45,507 nt of DNA from JAQVOO01 sp964524755 (GTDB lineage: Bacteria > Spirochaetota > Spirochaetia > Sphaerochaetales > Sphaerochaetaceae): NCBI GenBank assembly GCA_964524755.1, contig CAZGDR010000009.1:1-45507 (forward strand). Direction: 5' to 3'. A program made the translations under genes and the position numbers. How positions within the stretch are numbered: position 1 is the first letter of the stretch; each line of letters opens with the position of its first letter. This document shows positions 35,276-43,508 of this stretch, piece after piece. A model generated the notes under the pieces. It saw only the letters and a list, made by a program, of their open reading frames with translations. It did not search any database and was not told the DNA's origin.

Positions 35276-36646
35276 TTATAAATCGAGTTGGTATTCGGCT
35301 ATTTTATTTATCAGTGTTCGTCGTGATATCCCCAATTCTCCAGAAGCTCGAGTCCTATTTCCTTCCCAGCGATGTAGTGCTCTAATAATGGTCTCAACTT
35401 CGAGTTCTTTTAAACTTTTTGGCTCATTATCATCATCTGAGGGACTTAAACTCCCACTTATTAGTGGTGATTCATTAGTAAGACGAGAGACACTTGAGCG
35501 GAGCTCTAGCGAGTCATGTTGAATAATAGGCCCATCAGCGAATATTACGGCACGCTCTAAAATATTTTCCAATTCTCTCACGTTACCATAAAAAGGATGT
35601 GCTTTCAGAGCTTCAATGGCACTTGCACTCAACCCTTCAACGCGGTGTCCCATCTGGCGGTTCAATTTATTGAGGATAACCCCTGCCAGGAGAGGAATGT
35701 CTTCTTTCCGTTCCCGTAGTGGAGGTAATTCAATGCGCACTACATTGAGACGATAAAACAAGTCCTCTCTAAAAGAACCATCACGTACCATCTCTTCTAA
35801 GTTTTTATTTGTTGCAGCAATAATACGAGCATTAATGGGCATAGGAGAGGTGCCCCCTAATCGGGTTATCTTACGTTCCTGGAGCACCCTCAGCATTTTC
35901 ACTTGGAGCGTTAATGGCATATCACCAATTTCATCGAGGAAAAGTGTACCACCACTGGCAAGTTCAAACATTCCAATTTTACGTCCAGAGGCACCTGTAA
36001 AAGCACCTTTTTCATAACCAAACAACTCACTCTCTAAAAGATTCCCTGGTACCCCACCAATATTAATGGCGACGAAAGGTCCCCCTGAGTAGGCCGAGAC
36101 AGCATGAACTTGACGGGCAACGACCTCTTTACCAGTTCCACTCTCTCCGGTCACCAACACGGTAGCCGGTGAATCAGCTATACGCGTTATAACTTCCTTA
36201 ATTTTACGCATAGCGGGAGACTTGCCGATCAAGCCCTCATCGAGTCCCTCTGTACTCCTAGTTTTGGTTTCAACGAGAATCCTTAACTGTTGAGCTTCTA
36301 TTAACTTGCGCAGACGAATAGTCAGCTCTTCGGGATCAAAGGGTTTTACAATGTAATCTTGAGCACCCTCTTTTAGGGCGGTCACAGCATCATGAATCTC
36401 ACCATGGGCGCTTATCATGATCACTGGCATGCGAAATCCTTCTTGACGGATCCAACGGATTAAACTGATGCCATCCATGCCCGGCATTTTCAAATCCACT
36501 AAGCAGGCATCGTAATGGTGTTCGCGCAATAAGCGCTGGGCCGAAAGGCCATTTTCGGCACCATCACTCTCTAAGCCTTCTAAGCCTAAATATTTACGCA
36601 TTAATTCACGGATATTATACTCATCATCGACAATCAAAATTCTCAT
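35276..36646 (-). CDS. NtrC-family sigma-54-dependent response regulator
   Basis: A 456-residue activator. The receiver domain (1-115) has the acidic pocket and the phospho-acceptor Asp51 (LVDLKMPG). The AAA+ domain has Walker A GESGTGKE (167-174), the sigma-54 contact loop GAFTGA (214-219) and Walker B FLDEIGDM. The C-terminal Fis-type helix-turn-helix ends in RASGELGISRRTLINKI. An intact GAFTGA means that it should act only with sigma-54. It is the last gene of the efflux operon, nine bases after the kinase, with GAGGGA before the ATG. Confidence 0.95.
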   Translation of the reverse strand: MRILIVDDEYNIRELMRKYLGLEGLESDGAENGLSAQRLLREHHYDACLVDLKMPGMDGISLIRWIRQEGFRMPVIMISAHGEIHDAVTALKEGAQDYIVKPFDPEELTIRLRKLIEAQQLRILVETKTRSTEGLDEGLIGKSPAMRKIKEVITRIADSPATVLVTGESGTGKEVVARQVHAVSAYSGGPFVAINIGGVPGNLLESELFGYEKGAFTGASGRKIGMFELASGGTLFLDEIGDMPLTLQVKMLRVLQERKITRLGGTSPMPINARIIAATNKNLEEMVRDGSFREDLFYRLNVVRIELPPLRERKEDIPLLAGVILNKLNRQMGHRVEGLSASAIEALKAHPFYGNVRELENILERAVIFADGPIIQHDSLELRSSVSRLTNESPLISGSLSPSDDDNEPKSLKELEVETIIRALHRWEGNRTRASGELGISRRTLINKIAEYQLDL

Positions 36647-36655
36647 AGTTCCCTC

Positions 36656-37969
36656 TTACATATGTTTAATATGTTCAGACGGAAGAATAACTTCCGCAAT
36701 GGTTCCGCCTCCTTCTCGTGCATAGAGTTTTAAGTTCCCACTCTGGGCACGCACAAATTGTCTACAAATCGACAACCCGATGCCAGAACCATGTATCTTT
36801 GTAGTGAAAAACGGATCAAATATTTTCTCTAGATTTTCTTCAGAAATTCCTTCACCCCGATCCTTAATAAACACATGGATGAGATGGCGCCGGTCTCGGG
36901 TAACCTTAACCTCCACTGACAAGTCCTCTTCAGCACTACTTTCCAAGGCGTTTTTAATAAGGTTTTCAAACACAGAGCGAGCCCGATCAGGGTCAAAGTA
37001 AATATAGGCACGATGCAAGGAGGCTGGATCAATCGTAATACGATCTTGGAACGTTGAACGTAGCGACTCAAGGAGGACAACAATATCCATTTTTTCGGGC
37101 GTTCCGACAGGATTACGAAGAAAATCAGCAACTTTATTGGTGAGGTGAATTAACCGTTGTACCTCTTGGTCAACGACCATCAAATCTTCCTTGGCAGTTG
37201 CTGGTAAGGTTTTCTTAAGCAGTGCCATTTGCAATGTGATAGCACTGAGAGGGTTTTTAATTTCATGGGCTAACGTACGAGCAGCCTCACCGAGATTTAC
37301 CAAGCTCTCTTGCTTGGCTAACGTAGCACGGTATTTACGGTTACTCCGGTAGATACTATACACCAGTAGATGGAACGCAAGGAGCCCCAAAACTGCTACT
37401 CCTGTGAGCAAACGCACCAGCATAACTTTACGGTAATATTGTTGGCCATCAAATAAAATATAGAGGACATCTGGGAAAGTAAGTGGAGAAGGAAGATACC
37501 CATCATCTTCCAACATGATATCCCCAGTTTCAACTTCAATAGTGAGCCGGCTAAAACGGATATATTCAATCATCCCCGTCTCTTTATTGTAATTCGCTAC
37601 ACCTTGATTCCATTGATTTGTTGAGCGATTACGCCAAATTTCGTTAAACCGCTCGATCGGGAGGGTGTTGGGAACTGAACCAAGACCCAGTCGCAGCCTC
37701 CCTGAATTTGAATAAACACCCAACCCTAGCACATTCCCCTCTCGCATCGCGCCAAGAGCCCTAGAGTGCTCTTCTTGTAATAAGAGCAGAGTGGAAGAAG
37801 CAAACCCTCGTTCAGCTTCAAACTGCATGAGGGTGTTTTCTTTTTCAATAATGATCTGTGAAAGAAAAAGTACTAACGTGACGAGCAGTATAAAAAGGAA
37901 AATCAGACCTCCAATAACAAAGATCTGCTCCTTCCCTTCTATAAACGTCCAGCGCCGTAGTTTACTCAT
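36656..37969 (-). CDS. Membrane sensor histidine kinase (partner of the NtrC-type regulator)
   Basis: A 437-residue kinase with two membrane helices (about 16-40 and 184-205) around a periplasmic sensor region of about 140 residues. No recognisable HAMP domain links it to the dimerisation domain with His235 (LAHEIKNPLSAI). The ATPase part has the N box (FENLIKNALESS), DRGEGISEENLEKIFDPFF, and GSGIGLSICRQFV. It overlaps the end of the permease gene by eight bases and is followed by the regulator gene, so both are produced from the efflux operon. The signal is unknown. Confidence 0.93.
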   Translation of the reverse strand: MSKLRRWTFIEGKEQIFVIGGLIFLFILLVTLVLFLSQIIIEKENTLMQFEAERGFASSTLLLLQEEHSRALGAMREGNVLGLGVYSNSGRLRLGLGSVPNTLPIERFNEIWRNRSTNQWNQGVANYNKETGMIEYIRFSRLTIEVETGDIMLEDDGYLPSPLTFPDVLYILFDGQQYYRKVMLVRLLTGVAVLGLLAFHLLVYSIYRSNRKYRATLAKQESLVNLGEAARTLAHEIKNPLSAITLQMALLKKTLPATAKEDLMVVDQEVQRLIHLTNKVADFLRNPVGTPEKMDIVVLLESLRSTFQDRITIDPASLHRAYIYFDPDRARSVFENLIKNALESSAEEDLSVEVKVTRDRRHLIHVFIKDRGEGISEENLEKIFDPFFTTKIHGSGIGLSICRQFVRAQSGNLKLYAREGGGTIAEVILPSEHIKHM

Positions 37970-39143
37970 AATTCAAGGCCTCTATGGGATCGAGTTTCGA
38001 AGCTTTCATGGCTGGATACCATCCAAAGAATACCCCAACCAAAGTTGAAAATCCTGCTGCAAATAAGAATGAAGAGTAAGAAATATAGAGTTTCCAACCC
38101 ACAACATCGGCCACCAGCCAACTCAACCAGGTTCCCAACCCAATTCCAATCAATCCTCCGGTGATAGTCAATACAATTGCTTCGGTTATAAATTGTCCCA
38201 TGATTACCCAAGGAGAGGCTCCCATTGCTTTGCGAACTCCAATCTCGCGTGTTCGTTCAGCTACCGAAACCAACATGATATTCATAATCCCAATACCACC
38301 AACTAATAATGATATGGCGGCAATTGCGGCCAAGAAGGAGCTAAAAGTACCCGTAATTTGTTCCGCCATTTCAGCTAGACTCGCTGGTGAGAAAAGACGA
38401 TACGCATCCGATCCAACGGTGGCATCGAGATAGGCGGTTATATTATCCGAGACCACGAGAGCGTCAGCTCCATCAGCAACTCGGACAACGTACGATCCGA
38501 CTATCGTCGGTTTTATGAAACGCTGAGCATAGGTATTATAGGGGATAAACACACCACTGTCGAATTGAAGATTAAAAGAGGCGTCTTTAGCTTGCATGAC
38601 TCCAATAACTTGATAACTTTTCGCTTGATTGCGAAACAGACTGACATACTGTCCTATTGCATCTTCGTCAGGAAACAAATCGTTAGCCACAGTGGCCCCC
38701 AATACAACCACCTGACGGTTAGCCATATTGTCACTCAACGTGAAGAAAGAGCCCTTTTCGGGTAAATAATCAAGAATATCGGCATATGATGAGAGAACTC
38801 CTGTCACCGTCGCTGTTGTTGAGTTTTGTCCGATTCGAATGACAGCTGTACTTGAGTTTACTGGTAGTACAGTCTTGATATCAGGTACATTATTCATTAA
38901 TCGATCACCAAAACTTTCAGTAAACTCGTTGGAGGCTTTCTCAGATCGAATAGGGAAGATGGTCACCATCTCTAGCCCACTTTCGACTATGGTCTGGGTA
39001 ATACTTTTTGTCGCACTTTGTCCCAGTGTAAGGATTGCAATTACAGACGCAACTCCAATTACAATACCAAGCAATGAGAGTAGGGAACGCATCTTACTGG
39101 TCATCATCCCTTTAAAAGCTAATCTTATATTTTCCCAGATCAT
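37962..39143 (-). CDS. MacB-type ABC transporter permease
   Basis: A 393-residue permease with one N-terminal helix, a large periplasmic domain (about residues 45-265, MacB_PCD type) and three C-terminal helices, the FtsX/MacB topology. The N-terminus has RSLLSLLGIVIGVASVIAIL, and the middle SLLVGGIGIMNIMLVSVAER followed by TREIGVRKAMGA is diagnostic. Together with the preceding ATPase it forms a mechanotransmission-type ABC unit that drives periplasmic efflux through TolC. The ATG follows the ATPase stop directly. Confidence 0.94.
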   Translation of the reverse strand: MIWENIRLAFKGMMTSKMRSLLSLLGIVIGVASVIAILTLGQSATKSITQTIVESGLEMVTIFPIRSEKASNEFTESFGDRLMNNVPDIKTVLPVNSSTAVIRIGQNSTTATVTGVLSSYADILDYLPEKGSFFTLSDNMANRQVVVLGATVANDLFPDEDAIGQYVSLFRNQAKSYQVIGVMQAKDASFNLQFDSGVFIPYNTYAQRFIKPTIVGSYVVRVADGADALVVSDNITAYLDATVGSDAYRLFSPASLAEMAEQITGTFSSFLAAIAAISLLVGGIGIMNIMLVSVAERTREIGVRKAMGASPWVIMGQFITEAIVLTITGGLIGIGLGTWLSWLVADVVGWKLYISYSSFLFAAGFSTLVGVFFGWYPAMKASKLDPIEALNYE

Positions 39144-39818
39144 TTAAACCTCCAACAGGCCATCACGAACTCGTATTTGACGCCTAGCTCGGCTGGCAAC
39201 TTCATGGTCATGGGTTACAACCACCACGGTACGTCCTTCAGCATTGAGTTCTTCAAAGAGTTCCATTATCTGCATGCCGGTATGGGTATCAAGGGCACCA
39301 GTAGGTTCATCTGCCAGTAAAATTGAGGGGTTATTAACCAGAGCTCGCGCTACTGCAACGCGCTGTTTTTGTCCACCGGAGAGTTCGTTTGGCCTGTGTT
39401 TCATTCGGTCTCCAAGACCAACTCGTTCCAAGGCTGACCGTGCTCGTTCTCTTCGTTCTTTGACTCCAACCCCTGCATAGAGTAATGGTGTCATGACATT
39501 CTCGAGTGCATTCATTTTGCCTAAGAGATTAAATTGCTGAAATATAAATCCTACTTTTTGGTTGCGAATATAGGCTAATTCAGCTTCACTCATCCCCAAC
39601 GTCTCTTCACCATCTATCTGTATAATACCGTCAGTGGGGGTGTCTAAACAGCCAATGAGGTTCATGAGCGTCGATTTACCAGACCCTGAGGGGCCCATGA
39701 TAGCAGTAAATTCTCCCTCATTTATTGACAAGGTAATCCCATCGAGTGCTTTTACAACAAATTCACCCATCATAAAATAGCGCCGGACATCATATAAATC
39801 TATAACGTGTTTTACCAT
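39144..39818 (-). CDS. MacB-type ABC transporter ATPase
   Basis: A 224-residue stand-alone ATPase of the LolD/MacB group. Walker A is GPSGSGKS, followed by LMNLIGCLDTPTDG, a Q-loop IFQQFNLL, the signature LSGGQKQRVAVARAL, Walker B ILLADEPTGALD and the switch histidine in VVTHDHE. In E. coli MacB this domain is fused to the permease; here the two are split. The ATG has AAGGA eight bases upstream. Confidence 0.95.
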   Translation of the reverse strand: MVKHVIDLYDVRRYFMMGEFVVKALDGITLSINEGEFTAIMGPSGSGKSTLMNLIGCLDTPTDGIIQIDGEETLGMSEAELAYIRNQKVGFIFQQFNLLGKMNALENVMTPLLYAGVGVKERRERARSALERVGLGDRMKHRPNELSGGQKQRVAVARALVNNPSILLADEPTGALDTHTGMQIMELFEELNAEGRTVVVVTHDHEVASRARRQIRVRDGLLEV

Positions 39819-39830
39819 TGTTGCATTCCT

Positions 39831-40982
39831 TTAAAAGGCCCTTCCTGCACCAGCGCCACTACCTGGAGTAACTCCTGGACTTGGCATCGTAAAGTTAAAG
39901 GGACTACTGGTAGCTGCGCCCATAAAAATGGTATCGCCAGCTTTAATATCACCTGAGAGAACTTCACTCATCCCTTCCCCAAGATATTTAGTGGTAACTT
40001 CAACGGCTACAGCTTTACCATCAGCTCCCTTTTTGCGTATGGTATCAGAGCCTCGACGGTTCGAAATTACCGCAGAGGTCGGTACTACAAGCATTTTCTT
40101 CATATCATCAGCGCTGATAGTTCCGGCAAAGGTAAATCCAGGCGAGATTGCAGTTGAGGGTTCTTCAATCACAATTTCGACATCCAAGACTCCAATACCT
40201 TGATTCGTAGTCCGCCCGAGCATGGGGATATCGGTCACTTGAGCGATAACCGTTTGCCCCGGTAAAGAATCAAAGGTCAATTCGGCATCCATGCCAATTT
40301 TGATACTTTGGATATCAATTTCATCAATCTCTACTGTTGCTTTTAGCTTACTACGATCAATAATAATCATAGCCTTATCTCCAGCTGCGAAGTAGTCCCC
40401 TTTGTCAACTGAGACTGAAGCCACAACTCCATCAAAATTAGCATAGGCTTTGGTATAATCTAAATTGTTAATGGCCATGGTTTTCTGCATCTCTAAAAGC
40501 TCTAATTTTCTTTTAGAACCTTCCAAGGTGGCCTCTTCAATCAATGACTCGATATTAGCGAGATTATACGATTGTGAAGTATCATCGATGGTTGCCAACA
40601 GATCACCTTTCTTAACTTGATCTCCAGCTTTTACAAAAACACCAGTAACCGCGCCTGTGGCGCGAAATACTACTGTTTGTGCATCATATGGTTCGACGTG
40701 TCCGCTGAGATCGATAGTTTGCGAAAACTCAACCTCGCGTACTACTGTTGTCTGCTCTTCCACCGGACCGGCAAGGGCCGCGGCCCTATCACCACCAATA
40801 AAAGGTAAAGATCCATTACTCTTATAGTACTGGTAACTATAAACTCCTAAAGCCACAATGGCTAAGACGATGATCCATGTAATGAGTTGCTTAATACGCT
40901 TTTTCCGGCGTTTTTTCTTTAGACTTGTGCGCACCCGCTCTTCAGTACTTTCCTTTGCGTTGTTTTTATTATTGACGTCCAT
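39831..40982 (-). CDS. Periplasmic adaptor (membrane fusion) protein, HlyD/MacA-like
   Basis: A 383-residue adaptor that links the inner-membrane pump to the TolC-like channel. A basic cytoplasmic N-terminus is followed by one membrane helix (about residues 31-50). The lipoyl (biotinyl-like) halves are around VFVKAGDQVKKGDLLATI and FDGVVASVSVDKGDYFA, joined by a short helical hairpin of about 40 residues. A barrel part and a membrane-proximal domain follow. The end is Gly/Pro/Ser-rich. The short hairpin is a feature of some MacA-like adaptors of this type. Confidence 0.9.
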   Translation of the reverse strand: MDVNNKNNAKESTEERVRTSLKKKRRKKRIKQLITWIIVLAIVALGVYSYQYYKSNGSLPFIGGDRAAALAGPVEEQTTVVREVEFSQTIDLSGHVEPYDAQTVVFRATGAVTGVFVKAGDQVKKGDLLATIDDTSQSYNLANIESLIEEATLEGSKRKLELLEMQKTMAINNLDYTKAYANFDGVVASVSVDKGDYFAAGDKAMIIIDRSKLKATVEIDEIDIQSIKIGMDAELTFDSLPGQTVIAQVTDIPMLGRTTNQGIGVLDVEIVIEEPSTAISPGFTFAGTISADDMKKMLVVPTSAVISNRRGSDTIRKKGADGKAVAVEVTTKYLGEGMSEVLSGDIKAGDTIFMGAATSSPFNFTMPSPGVTPGSGAGAGRAF

Positions 40983-41002
40983 TGTACTCTCTTTCTCCTT
41001 GC

Positions 41003-42466
41003 TTACAGTTGCAGAGCTTTAGCTCTATTTTCCAATATTAACGCCTCAAGTGCGTATCTTTTACGTTCATAATGAGTCAATTCTACATCTAGCCTAGCCT
41101 GATCAACCTCGGATTGAATTATCAGTCCCTTATCAAAAGCTGTGAGCGCCTTTTCTAAAACCTGCGTTTTATACTTGACAGACTGTTCAAATTGCTCTTT
41201 ATCTAACTTATAATTCAGGATATCGGCTTCTAATTGATTTGCTTTCATCTGATAGGTCAACATAGCCTCTTGATAGGCAAGGCTCACAATGGAAACGTTT
41301 TGCTCTAACACTTGAGTATTCAGACTATCTCTAGCACTCGTGGCATTGTTCTGCCAGCTCCCACTGATGGTAAAAGAGGGAGTAACGTTCCCAGTATCGG
41401 ATATTTCTAAGTTGACTCCAGTACCCACTGAGAAGCTCTTATCAGAATAAGTTGCTTGGCCCTGAGCAGTATATTTTAGAGAATCGGTTGTTGTCTTAGT
41501 ATAATTTAAGCCCGCCTCTCCACCAATGGTAAGACTGGGCACAGATTTTCCCGTTGACCCTGTAGTGGTCTTACGTTGGGCGAGCGCGAGCTCCTCTTTA
41601 GAAATTTCCAGATCTAAGGCCGCTAAAATTACCGTTGTATCGCCTGTAGGAAGATACTTGAAAGAGAGATCGGCTTCTCTAATCTTCTCTATAGATTGCC
41701 AATCCAAGCCAGTAGTTTGTTTAAATTGGCTTTTAGCAAGCTCCATTTTTTGGGCAGTTCCAGCCTTTGTGTTCTCCAACCGATTTAATTCTAACTCTAA
41801 ATTTTGATAGGCAATTGAACCTTTAGTCATCGTATTCAATTTTTCAGCATTATTAATCTTTGTACGTATGACATAGAGATCCCTCTCAGTATTCAACAAA
41901 CTCATCTCATAGCCAATTATCTCATATATTTTAGTATATATAGAGGTTTCAAAATCATATATACGTTGACGATACCCTTGATCAATTTCTAACCTCTGGC
42001 GAGTAACCTCTAAATCTTTTAAGATATCTCCCGAATCACCAAATTTAAAGGTGTGGCTCACCCCAAGAGCAGGACTCGCACTCCAATACCCATCATTCTG
42101 CAACGTCGTAGTAATTGGATCAACTTGCATAATAATCTGGGTACCACTGTCATTAGGGAGAGTTATAACTACTTGTGGAGAGGCTATGAGGCTCCAGCGG
42201 TAATCTGAAGGACTTGGAGGAAATGTTGGCTTAGCAAAATCAACCTCTTTAAACGTCGCACTCCCCTTCACCGCAACTCCAGTAGTATTCTCTACTTCTC
42301 GTAAGTCGAGTGCTAAATCACTGTTTTTTTTGTTTAATTCAATCATTTGGATGGTACTACTTTGTTGTTTGGCTTGGGTAATGACTGTCTCTAAATCAGT
42401 GGCAGCCAATGGTAAAATCATCAGCAAAGAAATACTAAGCAAAGATATTAATTGTTTCCCATTCAT
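41003..42466 (-). CDS. TolC-like outer-membrane efflux channel
   Basis: A 487-residue exported protein of the outer-membrane efflux family. The signal peptide reads MNGKQLISLLSISLLMIL then PLAAT. Long helical stretches rich in Gln, Glu, Leu and Lys repeat in two halves (about 155-260 and 395-487). Beta-strand-rich segments lie between them, including a Ser/Thr/Gly-rich part (about 310-360). It is the first gene of the efflux operon; AAGGG lies six bases before the ATG, and a sigma-54 promoter lies about 40 bases upstream. Confidence 0.9.
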   Translation of the reverse strand: MNGKQLISLLSISLLMILPLAATDLETVITQAKQQSSTIQMIELNKKNSDLALDLREVENTTGVAVKGSATFKEVDFAKPTFPPSPSDYRWSLIASPQVVITLPNDSGTQIIMQVDPITTTLQNDGYWSASPALGVSHTFKFGDSGDILKDLEVTRQRLEIDQGYRQRIYDFETSIYTKIYEIIGYEMSLLNTERDLYVIRTKINNAEKLNTMTKGSIAYQNLELELNRLENTKAGTAQKMELAKSQFKQTTGLDWQSIEKIREADLSFKYLPTGDTTVILAALDLEISKEELALAQRKTTTGSTGKSVPSLTIGGEAGLNYTKTTTDSLKYTAQGQATYSDKSFSVGTGVNLEISDTGNVTPSFTISGSWQNNATSARDSLNTQVLEQNVSIVSLAYQEAMLTYQMKANQLEADILNYKLDKEQFEQSVKYKTQVLEKALTAFDKGLIIQSEVDQARLDVELTHYERKRYALEALILENRAKALQL

Positions 42467-42503
42467 AAGAATCCCTTTTCATCTAATTGTATACATACAT
42501 TCG

Positions 42504-42520
42504 TGCAGGTTGCATGCCAA
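42504..42520 (-). promoter_or_regulatory. Candidate sigma-54 (-24/-12) promoter of the efflux operon
   Basis: The minus strand reads TGGCATG-N4-CTGCA. GG (42518-42517) and GC (42506-42505) have the exact ten-base spacing of -24/-12 promoters, with only two mismatches to TGGCACG-N4-TTGCA. Predicted start near 42493, about 27 bases before the tolC ATG. Confidence 0.7.
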
Positions 42521-42582
42521 GAGAGTATTTCGTCCCTAAAAGCACTTAATTTACATACTAGTATAGCGTACAACCTTTATTC

Positions 42583-42619
42583 GCAATCGTTGCACTAAAA
42601 GTTAGTGTGCAGACGATGC
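42583..42619. promoter_or_regulatory. Long imperfect inverted repeat, candidate activator site
   Basis: Perfect core CACTAA (42593-42598), AAG, TTAGTG (42602-42607). It is extended imperfectly by GCAATCGTTG on the left and TGCAGACGATGC on the right, and contains the shorter palindrome GCAA-TCG-TTGC (42583-42593). It lies about 90-126 bases upstream of the predicted sigma-54 start, the usual distance for NtrC-type enhancer sites. It could also be read as an RNA stem. Confidence 0.5.
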
Positions 42620-42632
42620 TAATAAGGAGTCT

Positions 42633-42651
42633 GTGTGAATTTTTTTCACAC
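42633..42651. repeat. Perfect inverted repeat between the SDR gene and the efflux operon
   Basis: GTGTGAA (42633-42639), five T, TTCACAC (42645-42651). There is no T-tract after it on the minus strand, so it is not a normal terminator for the SDR gene. It may be a second regulator site. Confidence 0.45.
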
Positions 42652-42665
42652 TCTCTCTTTGAAAT

Positions 42666-43406
42666 CTACAGAAGGTGTTCGCCACCGTCAACCACAATCG
42701 TCTCTCCCGTAATTGAATTATTGTCAAAAAGAAAGAGAACTGCGGCAACGACATCTTCAGGACTGGGAAGTTTTTGGAGGGGGAGTCTATGTTCAAGTTC
42801 GTTAAAATAGGACAGATCATTTTCATTGGCTGGAATAATTGCACCAGGAGCTACAGCATTAACCCTGACTAGAGGTGCTAAGGCCCTGCCGAGTACACGG
42901 ACTTGTTCTTCTAACGCCCCTTTAGCACTGTAGTAAGAGGGACGACTAGCAACAGGATGACGAACTCCTGTATCACTAATATTCACTATGCAGCCACGCT
43001 CAGCAGATTTATTTCTTTTCTTATAATCGAACAAAGCTTTAGAGAGGAAAAAAGGAGCTCGTACATGGAGTCTCTGATCTAATTCCCATTGAGTGACATC
43101 GAGAACATCAATTCCAACATGTGAGAAAACAGATGCTGCGTTTACCAAACCGTCCCATTGACCAAAATATTCAAGGGTCTGTTGCGTGAGGGTTTCAATA
43201 CCACTCATGGTAGTGAGGTCACTCGCTACACGCAGAGCTCGCCCCCCGTTTGCTTTTATTTGAGTAACAGTAGCGTCGGCTTGCATGGTATCTCTATGGC
43301 AATGGACAATAACAGAAGCCCCTTTTTGGGCAAAGGCGAGAGCCAACATACGGCCAAGGCGTTCAGAAGCTCCAGTAACTATGATGACGGCGTTATCTAA
43401 TTTCAT
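42666..43406 (-). CDS. Short-chain dehydrogenase, pteridine-reductase (FolM-like)
   Basis: A 246-residue NAD(P)H-dependent Rossmann-fold SDR. The cofactor loop is TGASERLG; the following LVNAASVF, VNISDTG, YYSAKGAL (catalytic Tyr/Lys) and RVNAVAPGAI match the pteridine reductase/dihydromonapterin reductase group more than generic ketoreductases. It would reduce dihydropterin or dihydrofolate. The ATG at 43406 gives the standard N-terminus; an in-frame extension of 63 codons upstream crosses the promoter and is rejected. No Shine-Dalgarno is present, and TATAGT stands six bases before the ATG. Confidence 0.82.
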   Translation of the reverse strand: MKLDNAVIIVTGASERLGRMLALAFAQKGASVIVHCHRDTMQADATVTQIKANGGRALRVASDLTTMSGIETLTQQTLEYFGQWDGLVNAASVFSHVGIDVLDVTQWELDQRLHVRAPFFLSKALFDYKKRNKSAERGCIVNISDTGVRHPVASRPSYYSAKGALEEQVRVLGRALAPLVRVNAVAPGAIIPANENDLSYFNELEHRLPLQKLPSPEDVVAAVLFLFDNNSITGETIVVDGGEHLL

Positions 43407-43412
43407 AAAACA

Positions 43413-43441
43413 ACTATAGGTTACTATCTTTAATTTGTCGA
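43413..43441 (-). promoter_or_regulatory. Promoter of the SDR gene, leaderless arrangement
   Basis: TCGACA (43441-43436) and TATAGT (43418-43413) on the minus strand are 17 bases apart, each five of six to consensus. The ATG begins six bases after the -10. Confidence 0.65.
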
Positions 43442-43463
43442 TTAGGAGAAGTAGGAGTATATT
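43435..43463 (+). promoter_or_regulatory. Promoter of ftsH
   Basis: TTGTCG (43435-43440, four of six) and TATATT (43458-43463, five of six) are 17 bases apart. Its -35 overlaps the SDR -35 by five bases. Predicted leader about 39 bases. Confidence 0.55.
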
Positions 43464-43508
43464 GAACATTGTACATCCTAAAAATAGAGAGCGGCTAAAG
43501 AGGTAGAC

